Source: CAZRHR01 sp964599915
Lineage (GTDB): Bacteria; Bacteroidota; Bacteroidia; CAIKAF01
Direction: 5' to 3'
DNA: 20,620 nt
Assembly (NCBI GenBank): GCA_964599915.1
Contig: CAZRHR010000050.1
Span: 1-20,620, forward strand
A program made the position numbers and the translations under genes. A model generated the notes under the pieces. That model made no database searches. It was not told the DNA's origin and worked only from the letters and a program-made list of their open reading frames with translations. Shown piece by piece: positions 1 through 6,493 of this stretch (positions are counted from its first letter, which is position 1; each line of letters starts with the position of its first letter).

Positions 1-1022
1 CTACAAAAATCTGTACCATTAACTCCACCAGCACTTTGGGTAGCGCCAAAGCCTGGGTGAGGGCCACTTCCATTGTTGCCTGTGGTGCCACCACCTGCTC
101 CTCCGGCGAAGTTCCATCCGGAACCTCCGCCTCCGGCTGCCACGGCAACGCGATTGCTTAGTGCTGTCCCGCCTACTCGTAGGTCAGATGCGCCACCGCC
201 GCCTCCTGCTTCACCTCCTGCACCAAAGTCTCCAACGCCGCCTCCATTCCATCCGGCGGTCTGTATGTTCGCCCCGGCGCCTCCTACATACACATGAATA
301 ACTTGTCCGGGAGTCACTGCCAAGGTGCCGGTAACGCTTGCGCCCAGTCCACCTGGCCCGGAATTGCGAGTTCCTCCCGCAGCACCAAACAATTGTACCT
401 GTAAAGTGGTTACGCAGGCCGGAACGGTAAAGGTAGTCGCTGAGCCCGTAAAATTAAAGGTCTGGCTTCCTGGTGTAAGAACGCAGTTGTTTACCGTAAT
501 AGTTTGGGTAGAGGAATCGGAACATCCATTGGGTGAGGTTACTCGTAATTTTGCAGTATACGTTCCGGCAACACCCCAAGTAACCGATGGGTTTTGTGCG
601 CTGGAAACAGCTGGGTTTCCGCCTGTAAAGGTCCATTGATAAGATACGCCGGTGGTACTGGTGTTGAAATTGACCGCCTGATTTACATTCACATAGGTTG
701 CGCTTGCCGTGAAACTGGGGGAGGGCAAAGTGTTGCAATCACAAACCATGCTGGTCCAGCCTTGGGTAGGCATATACGTTTCTATGCATTTAGTCAACGT
801 GTTGTAGAGCATCATGCCAGGGGTGGGTGAAAGAATGGCATTCCGTTGGGTGGTGTTCATTCTAGGCAAAAGCAGTGCTTTCTGATTGGAACGGATTTCT
901 AATGCGGCCCCGGGATGGGGAGCGTTGGCCGTGTCGCCAATAAGTACACCTTGCCCATAAACGCTTGATATAAAAAGAGTGGCCACAAAAATTGTCGTGA
1001 GAATCTTGGAAAATGTAACCAT
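1..1022 (-). CDS. Secreted protein with PKD-like and glycine-rich (ALK/LTK-type) domains, partial
   Basis: The minus strand is open from the ATG at 1022 to the left edge (about 340 codons, C-terminus missing). Residues 1-24 form a signal peptide (basic start, hydrophobic core FVATLFISS, likely cut after VYGQ). Residues about 39-54 (ALEIRSNQKALLLPRM) are the short segment that often follows the signal peptide in Bacteroidota surface proteins. A PKD/Ig-like fold lies at about 103-178 (YQWTFTGG, GTYTAKLRV). From about residue 211 the chain becomes Gly-rich (LFGAAGG, HVYVGGAGA, GGGGGASDLRVGG, RVAVAAGGGGSG), which fits the ALK/LTK glycine-rich domain family. A secreted adhesin or matrix role is inferred. 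A second in-frame ATG at 1052 would lengthen the N-terminus by ten residues. A TAGGTTTG box at 1071-1064 would leave almost no leader for that start, so 1022 is preferred. Confidence 0.82.
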   Translation of the reverse strand, partial: MVTFSKILTTIFVATLFISSVYGQGVLIGDTANAPHPGAALEIRSNQKALLLPRMNTTQRNAILSPTPGMMLYNTLTKCIETYMPTQGWTSMVCDCNTLPSPSFTASATYVNVNQAVNFNTSTTGVSYQWTFTGGNPAVSSAQNPSVTWGVAGTYTAKLRVTSPNGCSDSSTQTITVNNCVLTPGSQTFNFTGSATTFTVPACVTTLQVQLFGAAGGTRNSGPGGLGASVTGTLAVTPGQVIHVYVGGAGANIQTAGWNGGGVGDFGAGGEAGGGGGASDLRVGGTALSNRVAVAAGGGGSGWNFAGGAGGGTTGNNGSGPHPGFGATQSAGGVNGTDFC

Positions 1023-1052
1023 AAGACGGTAGCTAAAAATGAATAAATTCAT

Positions 1053-1482
1053 AGGTTAGACTCCAAACCTACGAGGTTTTAACGGAATTAAAAAAAAGTG
1101 TTGTGAAATGATGGATCAACGTTTTCTGTTTTTTCCATAGTGCAGCATCGTGTCTATGAAGTTTATTATGTAAAATTCACCTGAAGTTATTTGACAGGCA
1201 GCCAAAACATTTTCTTTTACAATGGTTGAGTATATATTTATGCGCTCGTGTTCGGTGGGTGGAAAACATCAAAAAGGGTACAGAGATGGCTGTAAAATCA
1301 AACTTTTAAAATCCTTCATTGAAATCATGAACCATTTGTCTAACGTTTCCCAATGCTAATTTTACATCACTTTACTACCCCTTTTGGTTTTGTAGGGAAC
1401 TTAAGATGCATAGAAGGAAATGCGCGCAATGAGGCGAATCTACCCGAAATAGTAGTACCTTGGTGAGGTAAAAATCTATGGT
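1053..1482. other. Intergenic region between divergent genes
   Basis: This 430-base AT-rich gap separates the minus-strand secreted protein from the plus-strand dioxygenase. I see no convincing gene, RNA or mobile element. It holds the candidate promoter and inverted repeat at 1064-1079 for the leftward gene. For the rightward gene only imperfect -7 boxes are visible, such as TACCTTGG at about 1456-1463, roughly 20 bases before the ATG. Confidence 0.6.
1064..1071 (-). promoter_or_regulatory. Candidate -7 promoter box of the secreted protein gene
   Basis: On the minus strand these bases read TAGGTTTG, an exact match to the Bacteroidota -7 consensus TAnnTTTG. Transcription would start near 1058, giving a leader of about 36 bases to the ATG at 1022. 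No convincing -33 TTG was found. The box overlaps a 6-bp inverted repeat (AAACCT-ACG-AGGTTT, 1065-1079). Confidence 0.4.
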
Positions 1483-2031
1483 ATGGCAACCCTTAAAATA
1501 CAACGTCCCTTCAATTTTCAACAATGGATTGAGGAACATCGACATTTGTTAAAGCCCCCTGTTGGGAACAAAGTGGTTTGGAAGGATGCTGAGTTTATTG
1601 TGATGGTCGTGGGTGGTCCCAACGCCAGAAAAGATTTTCATTACAACGAAGGCGAAGAATTCTTTTACCAACTAGAGGGGGAAGCCGTGGTACGAATACA
1701 GGAAAATGGACACATGGTGGAGGTTCCTTTAAAAGCGGGTGATGTATTCTTACTGCCCGCGAAAACGCCCCATTCGCCTGCCAGAATGCCAGGTTCTGTA
1801 GGTTTGGTTATTGAGCGTCGGCGCAGAACAGGGGAACAAGATGGGTTACTGTGGTACTGTGAAAATTGCAACCATAAACTCTATGAAGCCTATTTTCCTT
1901 TGACGAATATTGAAAAGGATTTCCATGCGGTTTTTCAAGACTTTTATGGCAGTCTTACTTTTAGAACATGTGATGCTTGCGGCACAGTGATGGAGCCGCC
2001 CGCTGGTTTTCAACCACAAAAAGCTGTTTAA
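1483..2031 (+). CDS. nbaC: 3-hydroxyanthranilate 3,4-dioxygenase
   Basis: This cytosolic enzyme opens 3-hydroxyanthranilate to 2-amino-3-carboxymuconate semialdehyde. In the kynurenine pathway that product leads to quinolinate and NAD, or to further catabolism. The 182-residue length fits bacterial HAAO. The cupin core carries the expected catalytic-iron ligands: H53 and E59 in FHYNEGEEFFYQ, and H97 in PAKTPHSP. R49 and E111 sit at the known substrate-binding positions. The C-terminal part has two CxxC pairs (C126/C129 and C163/C166), which form the rubredoxin-like second iron site of bacterial enzymes. A LytTR regulator starts 22 bases downstream on the same strand. No other kynurenine-pathway gene is in the window. 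Confidence 0.95.
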   Translation: MATLKIQRPFNFQQWIEEHRHLLKPPVGNKVVWKDAEFIVMVVGGPNARKDFHYNEGEEFFYQLEGEAVVRIQENGHMVEVPLKAGDVFLLPAKTPHSPARMPGSVGLVIERRRRTGEQDGLLWYCENCNHKLYEAYFPLTNIEKDFHAVFQDFYGSLTFRTCDACGTVMEPPAGFQPQKAV

Positions 2032-2053
2032 TTGATTTTTAATTCTCACCCCA

Positions 2054-2827
2054 ATGTCTATGGCTTTAATTCGAGCTTTAGTGGTAGATGATGAGCCCAA
2101 TGCCAGGCAGAATCTTACCATTTTGCTAGAAACCCATTGCCCTTCTGTTGAGGTTGTGGGAACAGCAGGATCTGTTTTAGAAGCCGTTCAAGCCATTAAA
2201 CAATGGCAGCCAGACGTCCTACTTTTAGACATTGAAATTGGTGACGGTAGTGGATTTGATGTGCTGGAAAAACTAGCCTCCCCACCGCCACAAGTGATTT
2301 TTACCACGGCCTTTGACCATTATGCCGTGAAGGCTTTTAAGTTTTCCGCTGTCGATTACATACTTAAGCCTATTGATATTGACGATTTAACGGCTGCTTT
2401 GGCACGAGTTGAAGAAAAAATGAAGCAAATGCAAATTTCTAAGAAACTCGAGCATCTTATGACCAATCTGTCCGGATTATCTAACCGTCAGGAGCGGAAA
2501 ATGAAGCGGGTGGGACTCCCTATTCAAGGGGGGATTCAGTATTTTTCTATTTCGGAGATTATTCGCCTGCAATCGCAAAGTAATTACACCACCTTTTTCC
2601 TAAATCAAGGGCGGGAGTATTTGATTAGCAGAACCCTTAAAGAATATGATGAATTATTATCCGACCAAGGGTTTGTGCGCATCCATCAGAGCCACCTTAT
2701 CAACTTGGAACATGTAACCCAATACCAAAAAGCCGATGGTGGTTATGTGGTGATGACCGATGGCTCTCATGTGCCTCTTTCCAAGACGCATAAAGACCAG
2801 TTTTTAGCACGGCTAAATCAGATTTAA
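2054..2827 (+). CDS. LytTR-family response regulator (orphan)
   Basis: This is a two-domain response regulator of 257 residues. The receiver domain (about 6-125) has the acidic pair D12/D13, phospho-acceptor D59 in LLLDIEIGDGSG, the conserved Thr in FTTAF at 84-85, and K105 in LKP. After a charged linker (about 125-150) comes a LytTR DNA-binding domain (about 150-257) with the typical RIHQSHLINLEHV stretch. LytTR proteins bind direct repeats in promoters. There is no histidine kinase next to it, and the nearest partner is the dioxygenase gene 22 bases upstream, so the two may be co-transcribed. A second ATG two codons in (2060) is an equally possible start. Confidence 0.92.
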   Translation: MSMALIRALVVDDEPNARQNLTILLETHCPSVEVVGTAGSVLEAVQAIKQWQPDVLLLDIEIGDGSGFDVLEKLASPPPQVIFTTAFDHYAVKAFKFSAVDYILKPIDIDDLTAALARVEEKMKQMQISKKLEHLMTNLSGLSNRQERKMKRVGLPIQGGIQYFSISEIIRLQSQSNYTTFFLNQGREYLISRTLKEYDELLSDQGFVRIHQSHLINLEHVTQYQKADGGYVVMTDGSHVPLSKTHKDQFLARLNQI

Positions 2828-3056
2828 ATAACACGTTTTAGGTTTTAATTTGGGCGGTTTAGATTATTTTAAACCAAGAAACAACCCTAATTTTGTTCAA
2901 AGTTTCGCCTGTGAAATCTAAATTCTCATACAAAAAAAGGTTTTACTCATTCAAACCTGTTCTCTAATCATTGGTGTAAATCATATCCAAGTACTACAAC
3001 TATTTTTGAGTAGAACATTATCCAAAAGTTCTTTATCAAAGTTTCATAGTGGGAGG
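2828..3056. other. Non-coding region after the response regulator
   Basis: No gene is seen here. A short hairpin at 2856-2875 (arms GGTTTAGA and TTTAAACC with a TTAT loop) follows the regulator stop codon by 28 bases but has no T-run, so it is a weak terminator candidate at best. Exact TAnnTTTG boxes occur at 2888-2895 and at 3001-3008. The second is well placed to start a transcript through the structured segment downstream. Confidence 0.5.
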
Positions 3057-3208
3057 AAACCTTAAGGGCCGGTAGTTTTTTTACTTCTTAAACCACCTCT
3101 TATTACAGTCTTCAAAACATTGCACTTCTGTGCAATATATAAAGACTACCGGCACCTGAGGTTTAAACCAAAAAAATATAAAGCCCCGATTTCTTCGGGG
3201 CTTTTTTT
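3013..3208 (+). ncRNA. Candidate structured small RNA of unknown family
   Basis: A long imperfect stem is visible. Bases 3068-3080 pair with 3141-3153 (13 bp including one G-U; core GCCGGTAGT with ACTACCGGC). The helix extends outward through 3065-3067/3155-3157 and 3057-3062/3159-3164. The roughly 60-base apical part holds a second hairpin, ATTGCAC / GTGCAAT with a TTCT loop (3119-3136). A strong intrinsic terminator follows at 3181-3208. A TATTTTTG box at 3001-3008 would start transcription near 3013, giving a transcript of about 195 bases. No open frame of interest lies inside. The start is inferred. Size and single long stem recall 6S RNA, but I cannot assign a family. It could also be a long 3' UTR or attenuator. 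Confidence 0.45.
3181..3208 (+). terminator. Rho-independent terminator
   Basis: A 9-bp stem (AAGCCCCGA at 3181-3189 with TCGGGGCTT at 3195-3203) has a 5-base loop and a run of seven Ts (3202-3208). It lies well upstream of lepA and before the lepA promoter box, so it ends whatever is transcribed from 2828-3180. The A-rich stretch before it could let it also work in the other direction. Confidence 0.85.
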
Positions 3209-3270
3209 ATGGTTTACCTTTCCCTTCTCGGGAAAATTTCCGAAAACAACAGGATATCCGAACCATCTCG

Positions 3271-3278
3271 TATTTTTG
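3271..3278 (+). promoter_or_regulatory. -7 promoter box of lepA
   Basis: TATTTTTG matches the Bacteroidota -7 consensus TAnnTTTG exactly. It lies 25 bases before the lepA ATG and downstream of a strong terminator, so lepA likely has its own promoter. No clear -33 TTG is seen at the usual spacing. Confidence 0.6.
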
Positions 3279-3303
3279 CGGTTTAGTTTTGGGGAACACC
3301 CGT

Positions 3304-5088
3304 ATGAAGAACATTCGCAACTTTTGTATCATTGCCCATATTGACCATGGGAAAAGCACCCTGGCCGACCGACTCCTACAGGTAACCGGTACACTTACCA
3401 GCCGTGAGCTCACGAACCAAACCTTGGACGACATGGACTTGGAACGTGAACGGGGCATTACCATTAAAAGTAAGGCCATTCAAATGGATTATGAGTTTGA
3501 TGGTCAATCCTATGTGCTCAACCTCATTGATACCCCTGGGCACGTTGATTTCTCTTACGAAGTTTCTCGTTCCATTGCGGCCTGCGAAGGTGCATTATTA
3601 ATTGTGGATGCCACCCAAGGTATTCAGGCCCAAACCATTTCCAACCTTTATTTGGCCATCGAGCACGACCTCGAGATTATTCCTATCCTCAATAAAATGG
3701 ACCTGCCCAGCGCCATGCCGGAGGAAGTGAAAGACCAAATTGTAGATTTGATTGGGTGTAAAAGAGAAGACATTATCCCGGCCTCTGGAAAAACGGGCCA
3801 AGGCGTCGATGATGTGTTGCGTGCCATCATTGAGCGTGTACCCGCGCCAAAAGGTGACCCGGACGGACCCCTCCAAGCACTGATTTTCGATTCTGTTTTC
3901 AATGCCTATCGGGGCATTATCGCCTATTATCGCATCATGAATGGAACTTTGAAAAAGGGCGATCATGTGAAATTTTGGGCCACGGATAAAAATTACTTCG
4001 CAGAAGAGGTCGGTGTACTCAAGCTCGACCTTTCTCCTAAACAAGAAGTTAGAGCCGGCGATGTTGGCTATATCGTCTCCGGAATCAAGGCTGCCGCCGA
4101 GGTAAAAGTAGGGGACACCATTACCCATTTTCAACGGCCTTGCGATGAACCTATTCATGGCTTTGAAAACGTAAAGCCCATGGTTTTTGCTGGGATTTTT
4201 CCCGTTGATACAGAAGATTTCGAAGAACTTCGGGAGGCCATGTCCAAGCTTCAATTGAACGATAGCTCCCTCACGTTTGAACCCGAATCTTCTGCCGCCC
4301 TTGGCTTCGGCTTTCGGTGTGGATTTTTAGGCATGCTGCACATGGAAATTGTGCAAGAACGTTTGGAGCGAGAATTCGACATGAATGTTATCACCACTGT
4401 TCCTAACGTGTCTTATTTGGCGTACACCAAAAAGGGCGAGCAATTAAAAATCAATAACCCTACCGATTTGCCGGAACCAACCCATATTGATTATGTGGAG
4501 GAACCTTACATCAAAGCGCAGATTATCAGCAAGTCGGAGTACGTAGGTTCCATCATGTCTTTATGTATGGAAAGACGCGCCATTCTAAAAAACCAAGTGT
4601 ATCTCACCCAAGACCGGGTAGAATTGAGTTTTGAAATGCCCCTTGGAGAAATTGTATTCGACTTTTATGACCGACTAAAAACGATTTCCCGTGGGTATGC
4701 CTCTTTCGATTATCATCCCATTGGTTATCGCCAAAGCCATTTGGTGAAAATGGATATCATGCTGAATGGAGAGCAAGTAGATGCCCTTTCTGCGCTCATT
4801 CACAGAGACAACGCCTTTGATTTGGGTAAAAAGTTATGTCTTAAGCTCAAAGAATTATTGCCTAGACAACAATTTGAAATTGCCATCCAAGCCGCATTAG
4901 GAGCAAAAATTATTGCGCGGGAAACGGTAAAAGCCCTCCGCAAAGACGTAACGGCCAAATGTTATGGCGGTGACATTAGCCGAAAAAGAAAGCTTCTTGA
5001 AAAGCAAAAAGAAGGTAAAAAACGCATGAGGCAAGTGGGTTCTGTTGAAATTCCACAACAAGCCTTTTTAGCCGTACTTAAATTATAG
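3304..5088 (+). CDS. lepA: Elongation factor 4 (LepA) GTPase
   Basis: LepA is a ribosome-associated translational GTPase linked to back-translocation and ribosome biogenesis, and it is nearly universal in bacteria. At 594 residues it is full length. GTP-binding motifs run G1 AHIDHGKST (11-19), switch region RERGITI (48-54), G3 DTPGH (76-80, with catalytic H80) and G4 NKMD (130-133). EF-G-like domains II, III and V follow. The LepA-specific basic C-terminal domain is seen in KCYGGDISRKRKLLEKQKEGKKRM. The start is set at the ATG at 3304 because the protein then begins MKNIRNF, as in known LepA. A TTG five codons upstream is less likely. The gene stands alone with its own promoter box; tRNA-Pro follows. 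Confidence 0.98.
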   Translation: MKNIRNFCIIAHIDHGKSTLADRLLQVTGTLTSRELTNQTLDDMDLERERGITIKSKAIQMDYEFDGQSYVLNLIDTPGHVDFSYEVSRSIAACEGALLIVDATQGIQAQTISNLYLAIEHDLEIIPILNKMDLPSAMPEEVKDQIVDLIGCKREDIIPASGKTGQGVDDVLRAIIERVPAPKGDPDGPLQALIFDSVFNAYRGIIAYYRIMNGTLKKGDHVKFWATDKNYFAEEVGVLKLDLSPKQEVRAGDVGYIVSGIKAAAEVKVGDTITHFQRPCDEPIHGFENVKPMVFAGIFPVDTEDFEELREAMSKLQLNDSSLTFEPESSAALGFGFRCGFLGMLHMEIVQERLEREFDMNVITTVPNVSYLAYTKKGEQLKINNPTDLPEPTHIDYVEEPYIKAQIISKSEYVGSIMSLCMERRAILKNQVYLTQDRVELSFEMPLGEIVFDFYDRLKTISRGYASFDYHPIGYRQSHLVKMDIMLNGEQVDALSALIHRDNAFDLGKKLCLKLKELLPRQQFEIAIQAALGAKIIARETVKALRKDVTAKCYGGDISRKRKLLEKQKEGKKRMRQVGSVEIPQQAFLAVLKL

Positions 5089-5108
5089 GGTTAATACCTC
5101 TTTTTTTT

Positions 5109-5116
5109 TATTTTTG
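5109..5116 (+). promoter_or_regulatory. -7 promoter box of tRNA-Pro
   Basis: TATTTTTG, an exact TAnnTTTG match, lies 10 bases before the mature tRNA 5' end, giving a very short 5' leader. It overlaps the T-run (about 5100-5109) that follows the lepA stop codon. With a weak upstream hairpin, that run may also end lepA transcription. Confidence 0.55.
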
Positions 5117-5126
5117 GATTGCTTTT

Positions 5127-5199
5127 CGGGGTGTAGCGCAGGTGGTAGCGCGCTACGTTCGGGACGTAGAGGTCGCTGGTTCGAGTCCAGTCACCCCGA
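5127..5199 (+). tRNA. tRNA-Pro (anticodon CGG)
   Basis: A full cloverleaf of 73 bases can be drawn. The acceptor stem is CGGGGTG/CACCCCG with discriminator A, and the D-stem is GCGC/GCGC. The anticodon stem CTACG/CGTAG carries loop TTCGGGA, giving anticodon CGG. The T-stem is GCTGG/CCAGT (one G-T pair) with loop TTCGAGT. The sequence around the anticodon (GTTCGGGAC) is typical of tRNA-Pro. The CCA end is not encoded. It reads CCG codons. Confidence 0.96.
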
Positions 5200-5261
5200 C
5201 CGACACCGTTCCCTCTCGTGAGCATACTTACCCTTCTGCTGCCTTTTTTACGCTGCAACAC

Positions 5262-5895
5262 ATGACCAACAGCTATATTATTCCAACTTTAGGCCGAGAA
5301 ACCATCGGGCGCACCGTACATGCCATTTTGAGGGAAGATCCTGAAGCCCAAATTCTAATTTGTAATGGCGGTCATTCGGCAGGGTAAAATCGCAATAAAG
5401 GCCTGCTCCAAGCCAAAGGAGAATGGATTATTTTTTGCGATGATGATGATTTTTTCAATCCGGGATATGTAGAACAACTTTCCACAGACGCGGATATAGT
5501 GGTTTTTCGAATGATGCAGCATGGGCCCATTATTCCCGATGTGACCAATGAGCTCCACATCAGCAATGTTGGGATTAATTTTGCCATGAGACGAACACTT
5601 TGGGAAAAAGAGAAACCCATGTTCGACGATGGAAAAATGGAAGAAGATTGGCGTTTTTTAGAGCGTTTACTTGCCTTGTCGCCCAAGGTAAAAGTGACCG
5701 AAGATGTTTTTTATAACGCACCGGCTTCCAGTCATATCCAAAAACCGCCGAGCCCATAAGACCAAGCGGTCTTATGGGCCAATAAATGTGCAGAGGAGGC
5801 CCGAAAGTTAGAAAGCCTATAAGCAAACCATTAGGCCACAGTTGTATCATGGTCTAAAAGCCTTGTTTCAGAAGTTTTCCGGAAATAAACGCTAA
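5262..5895 (+). pseudogene. Small GT2-like glycosyltransferase, broken by two stops and a frameshift
   Basis: From the ATG at 5262 the frame reads MTNSYIIPTLGRETIGRTVHAI, then SAG and an in-frame TAA (5385-5387). It resumes in the same frame as NRNKGLLQAKGEWIIF CDDDD, the usual GT2 pattern with a DDDD metal-binding motif. The frame continues to a second TAA (5757-5759), then reads DQAVLWANKCAEEARKLESL. A one-base insertion near 5820 moves the rest into the next frame, which runs QTIRPQLYHGLKALFQKF to a TAA at 5893-5895. Ignoring the lesions, the ancestral protein had about 210 residues. Catalytic-fold sequence on both sides of the first stop shows this was once one gene. TAA is a normal stop for neighbouring genes, so recoding is unlikely. 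Sequencing error could explain one lesion but hardly three. Confidence 0.85.
5752..5779. repeat. Perfect 12-bp inverted repeat inside the pseudogene
   Basis: GCCCATAAGACC (5752-5763) and GGTCTTATGGGC (5768-5779) are perfectly complementary around a 4-base AAGC loop. The second in-frame TAA of the pseudogene lies in the left arm. No T-run follows, so it is not a standard terminator. Confidence 0.85.
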
Positions 5896-5938
5896 TTTCT
5901 CCTAGCTCCTTATCTCGAAGCTTTCCTTTACCATTGTT

Positions 5939-6493
5939 TTATTCCACGACAAGCGTTTCTTGAGTTGCCGATTTTTCCCACCAGTTGGTCAGGTCGCCCC
6001 ATACCACAAACTGGTCGATTTTTTTAAATCCCACTTTTTCCAATACCCTTTCCGAGGCGTGATGCCGCACATCCGTCATCGCATAGACGGGAATCTTGAT
6101 ATAGACCAACTCACACATCAGGGCGTTACATGCCTCGGTCGCCAGCCCTTTTCCCCAGGTTTCGGGTAAAAATCGAAATCCAAAATCCAAGAAATCATCA
6201 TATGGCCCGAAAGGCTCAGTGTTTTTCCTAAACCCTGCCAAGCCAATGGGCTTTTGATTCGATAGAAGGTACACGACCAAGCGGCCTATACCATCCAATT
6301 GATATTGATGGAGCAGGTGGTGTAGGGTTTCCTCTGCCTTATTTTTGGAATGTAAAGGAGCAATGCCCAAATAACGCATGACCTCAGGTCTTCGGTCCAA
6401 ATCATAAAAGAAATCAAGGTCGTCATGGGTCAAATATCGGAATCCCAGACGTGGCGTACTTGGCGGTAGGTTCCAGCGAAACGCCGGCTCCAT
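5939..6493 (-). CDS. GNAT-family N-acetyltransferase (RimJ/RimL type)
   Basis: At 184 residues this fits a single Acetyltransf_3 (RimJ/RimL-like) domain. The N-terminal STPRLGFRYLTHDDLDFFYDL opening, the central LAGFRK and DFGFRFLPETWGKGLATEA strands (the latter with the acetyl-CoA pyrophosphate loop), and the late HHASERVLEKVGFKK helix are all typical. Relatives acetylate ribosomal-protein N-termini, antibiotics or small amines or sugars; the substrate cannot be told. Its ATG overlaps the TAA of the upstream epimerase by one base (TAATG), pointing to translational coupling. With that neighbour, acetylation of a nucleotide sugar or glycan is possible but unproven. Confidence 0.9.
   Translation of the reverse strand: MEPAFRWNLPPSTPRLGFRYLTHDDLDFFYDLDRRPEVMRYLGIAPLHSKNKAEETLHHLLHQYQLDGIGRLVVYLLSNQKPIGLAGFRKNTEPFGPYDDFLDFGFRFLPETWGKGLATEACNALMCELVYIKIPVYAMTDVRHHASERVLEKVGFKKIDQFVVWGDLTNWWEKSATQETLVVE

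Noticed and set aside
73..297. Proline-rich plus-strand reading frame
   Set aside because: It is the antisense of the glycine-rich domain coded on the minus strand; the GGN codons read as CCN in reverse.
3013..3208. Assigning the structured RNA as 6S RNA, tmRNA or RNase P
   Set aside because: No family-specific conserved bases could be identified by eye; only size and overall shape recall 6S RNA.
3289..3303. TTG start five codons upstream of lepA
   Set aside because: LepA proteins start MKNIRNF, which matches the ATG at 3304.
5142..5261. N-terminal extension of the glycosyltransferase frame beginning inside the tRNA
   Set aside because: The first half is tRNA-Pro sequence; family-like protein begins only at the ATG at 5262.
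5385..5387. Programmed readthrough or stop-codon reassignment at the in-frame TAA
   Set aside because: TAA ends other intact genes in the window (for example the dioxygenase), and the same frame also has a second TAA and a frameshift, so decay is the simpler explanation.
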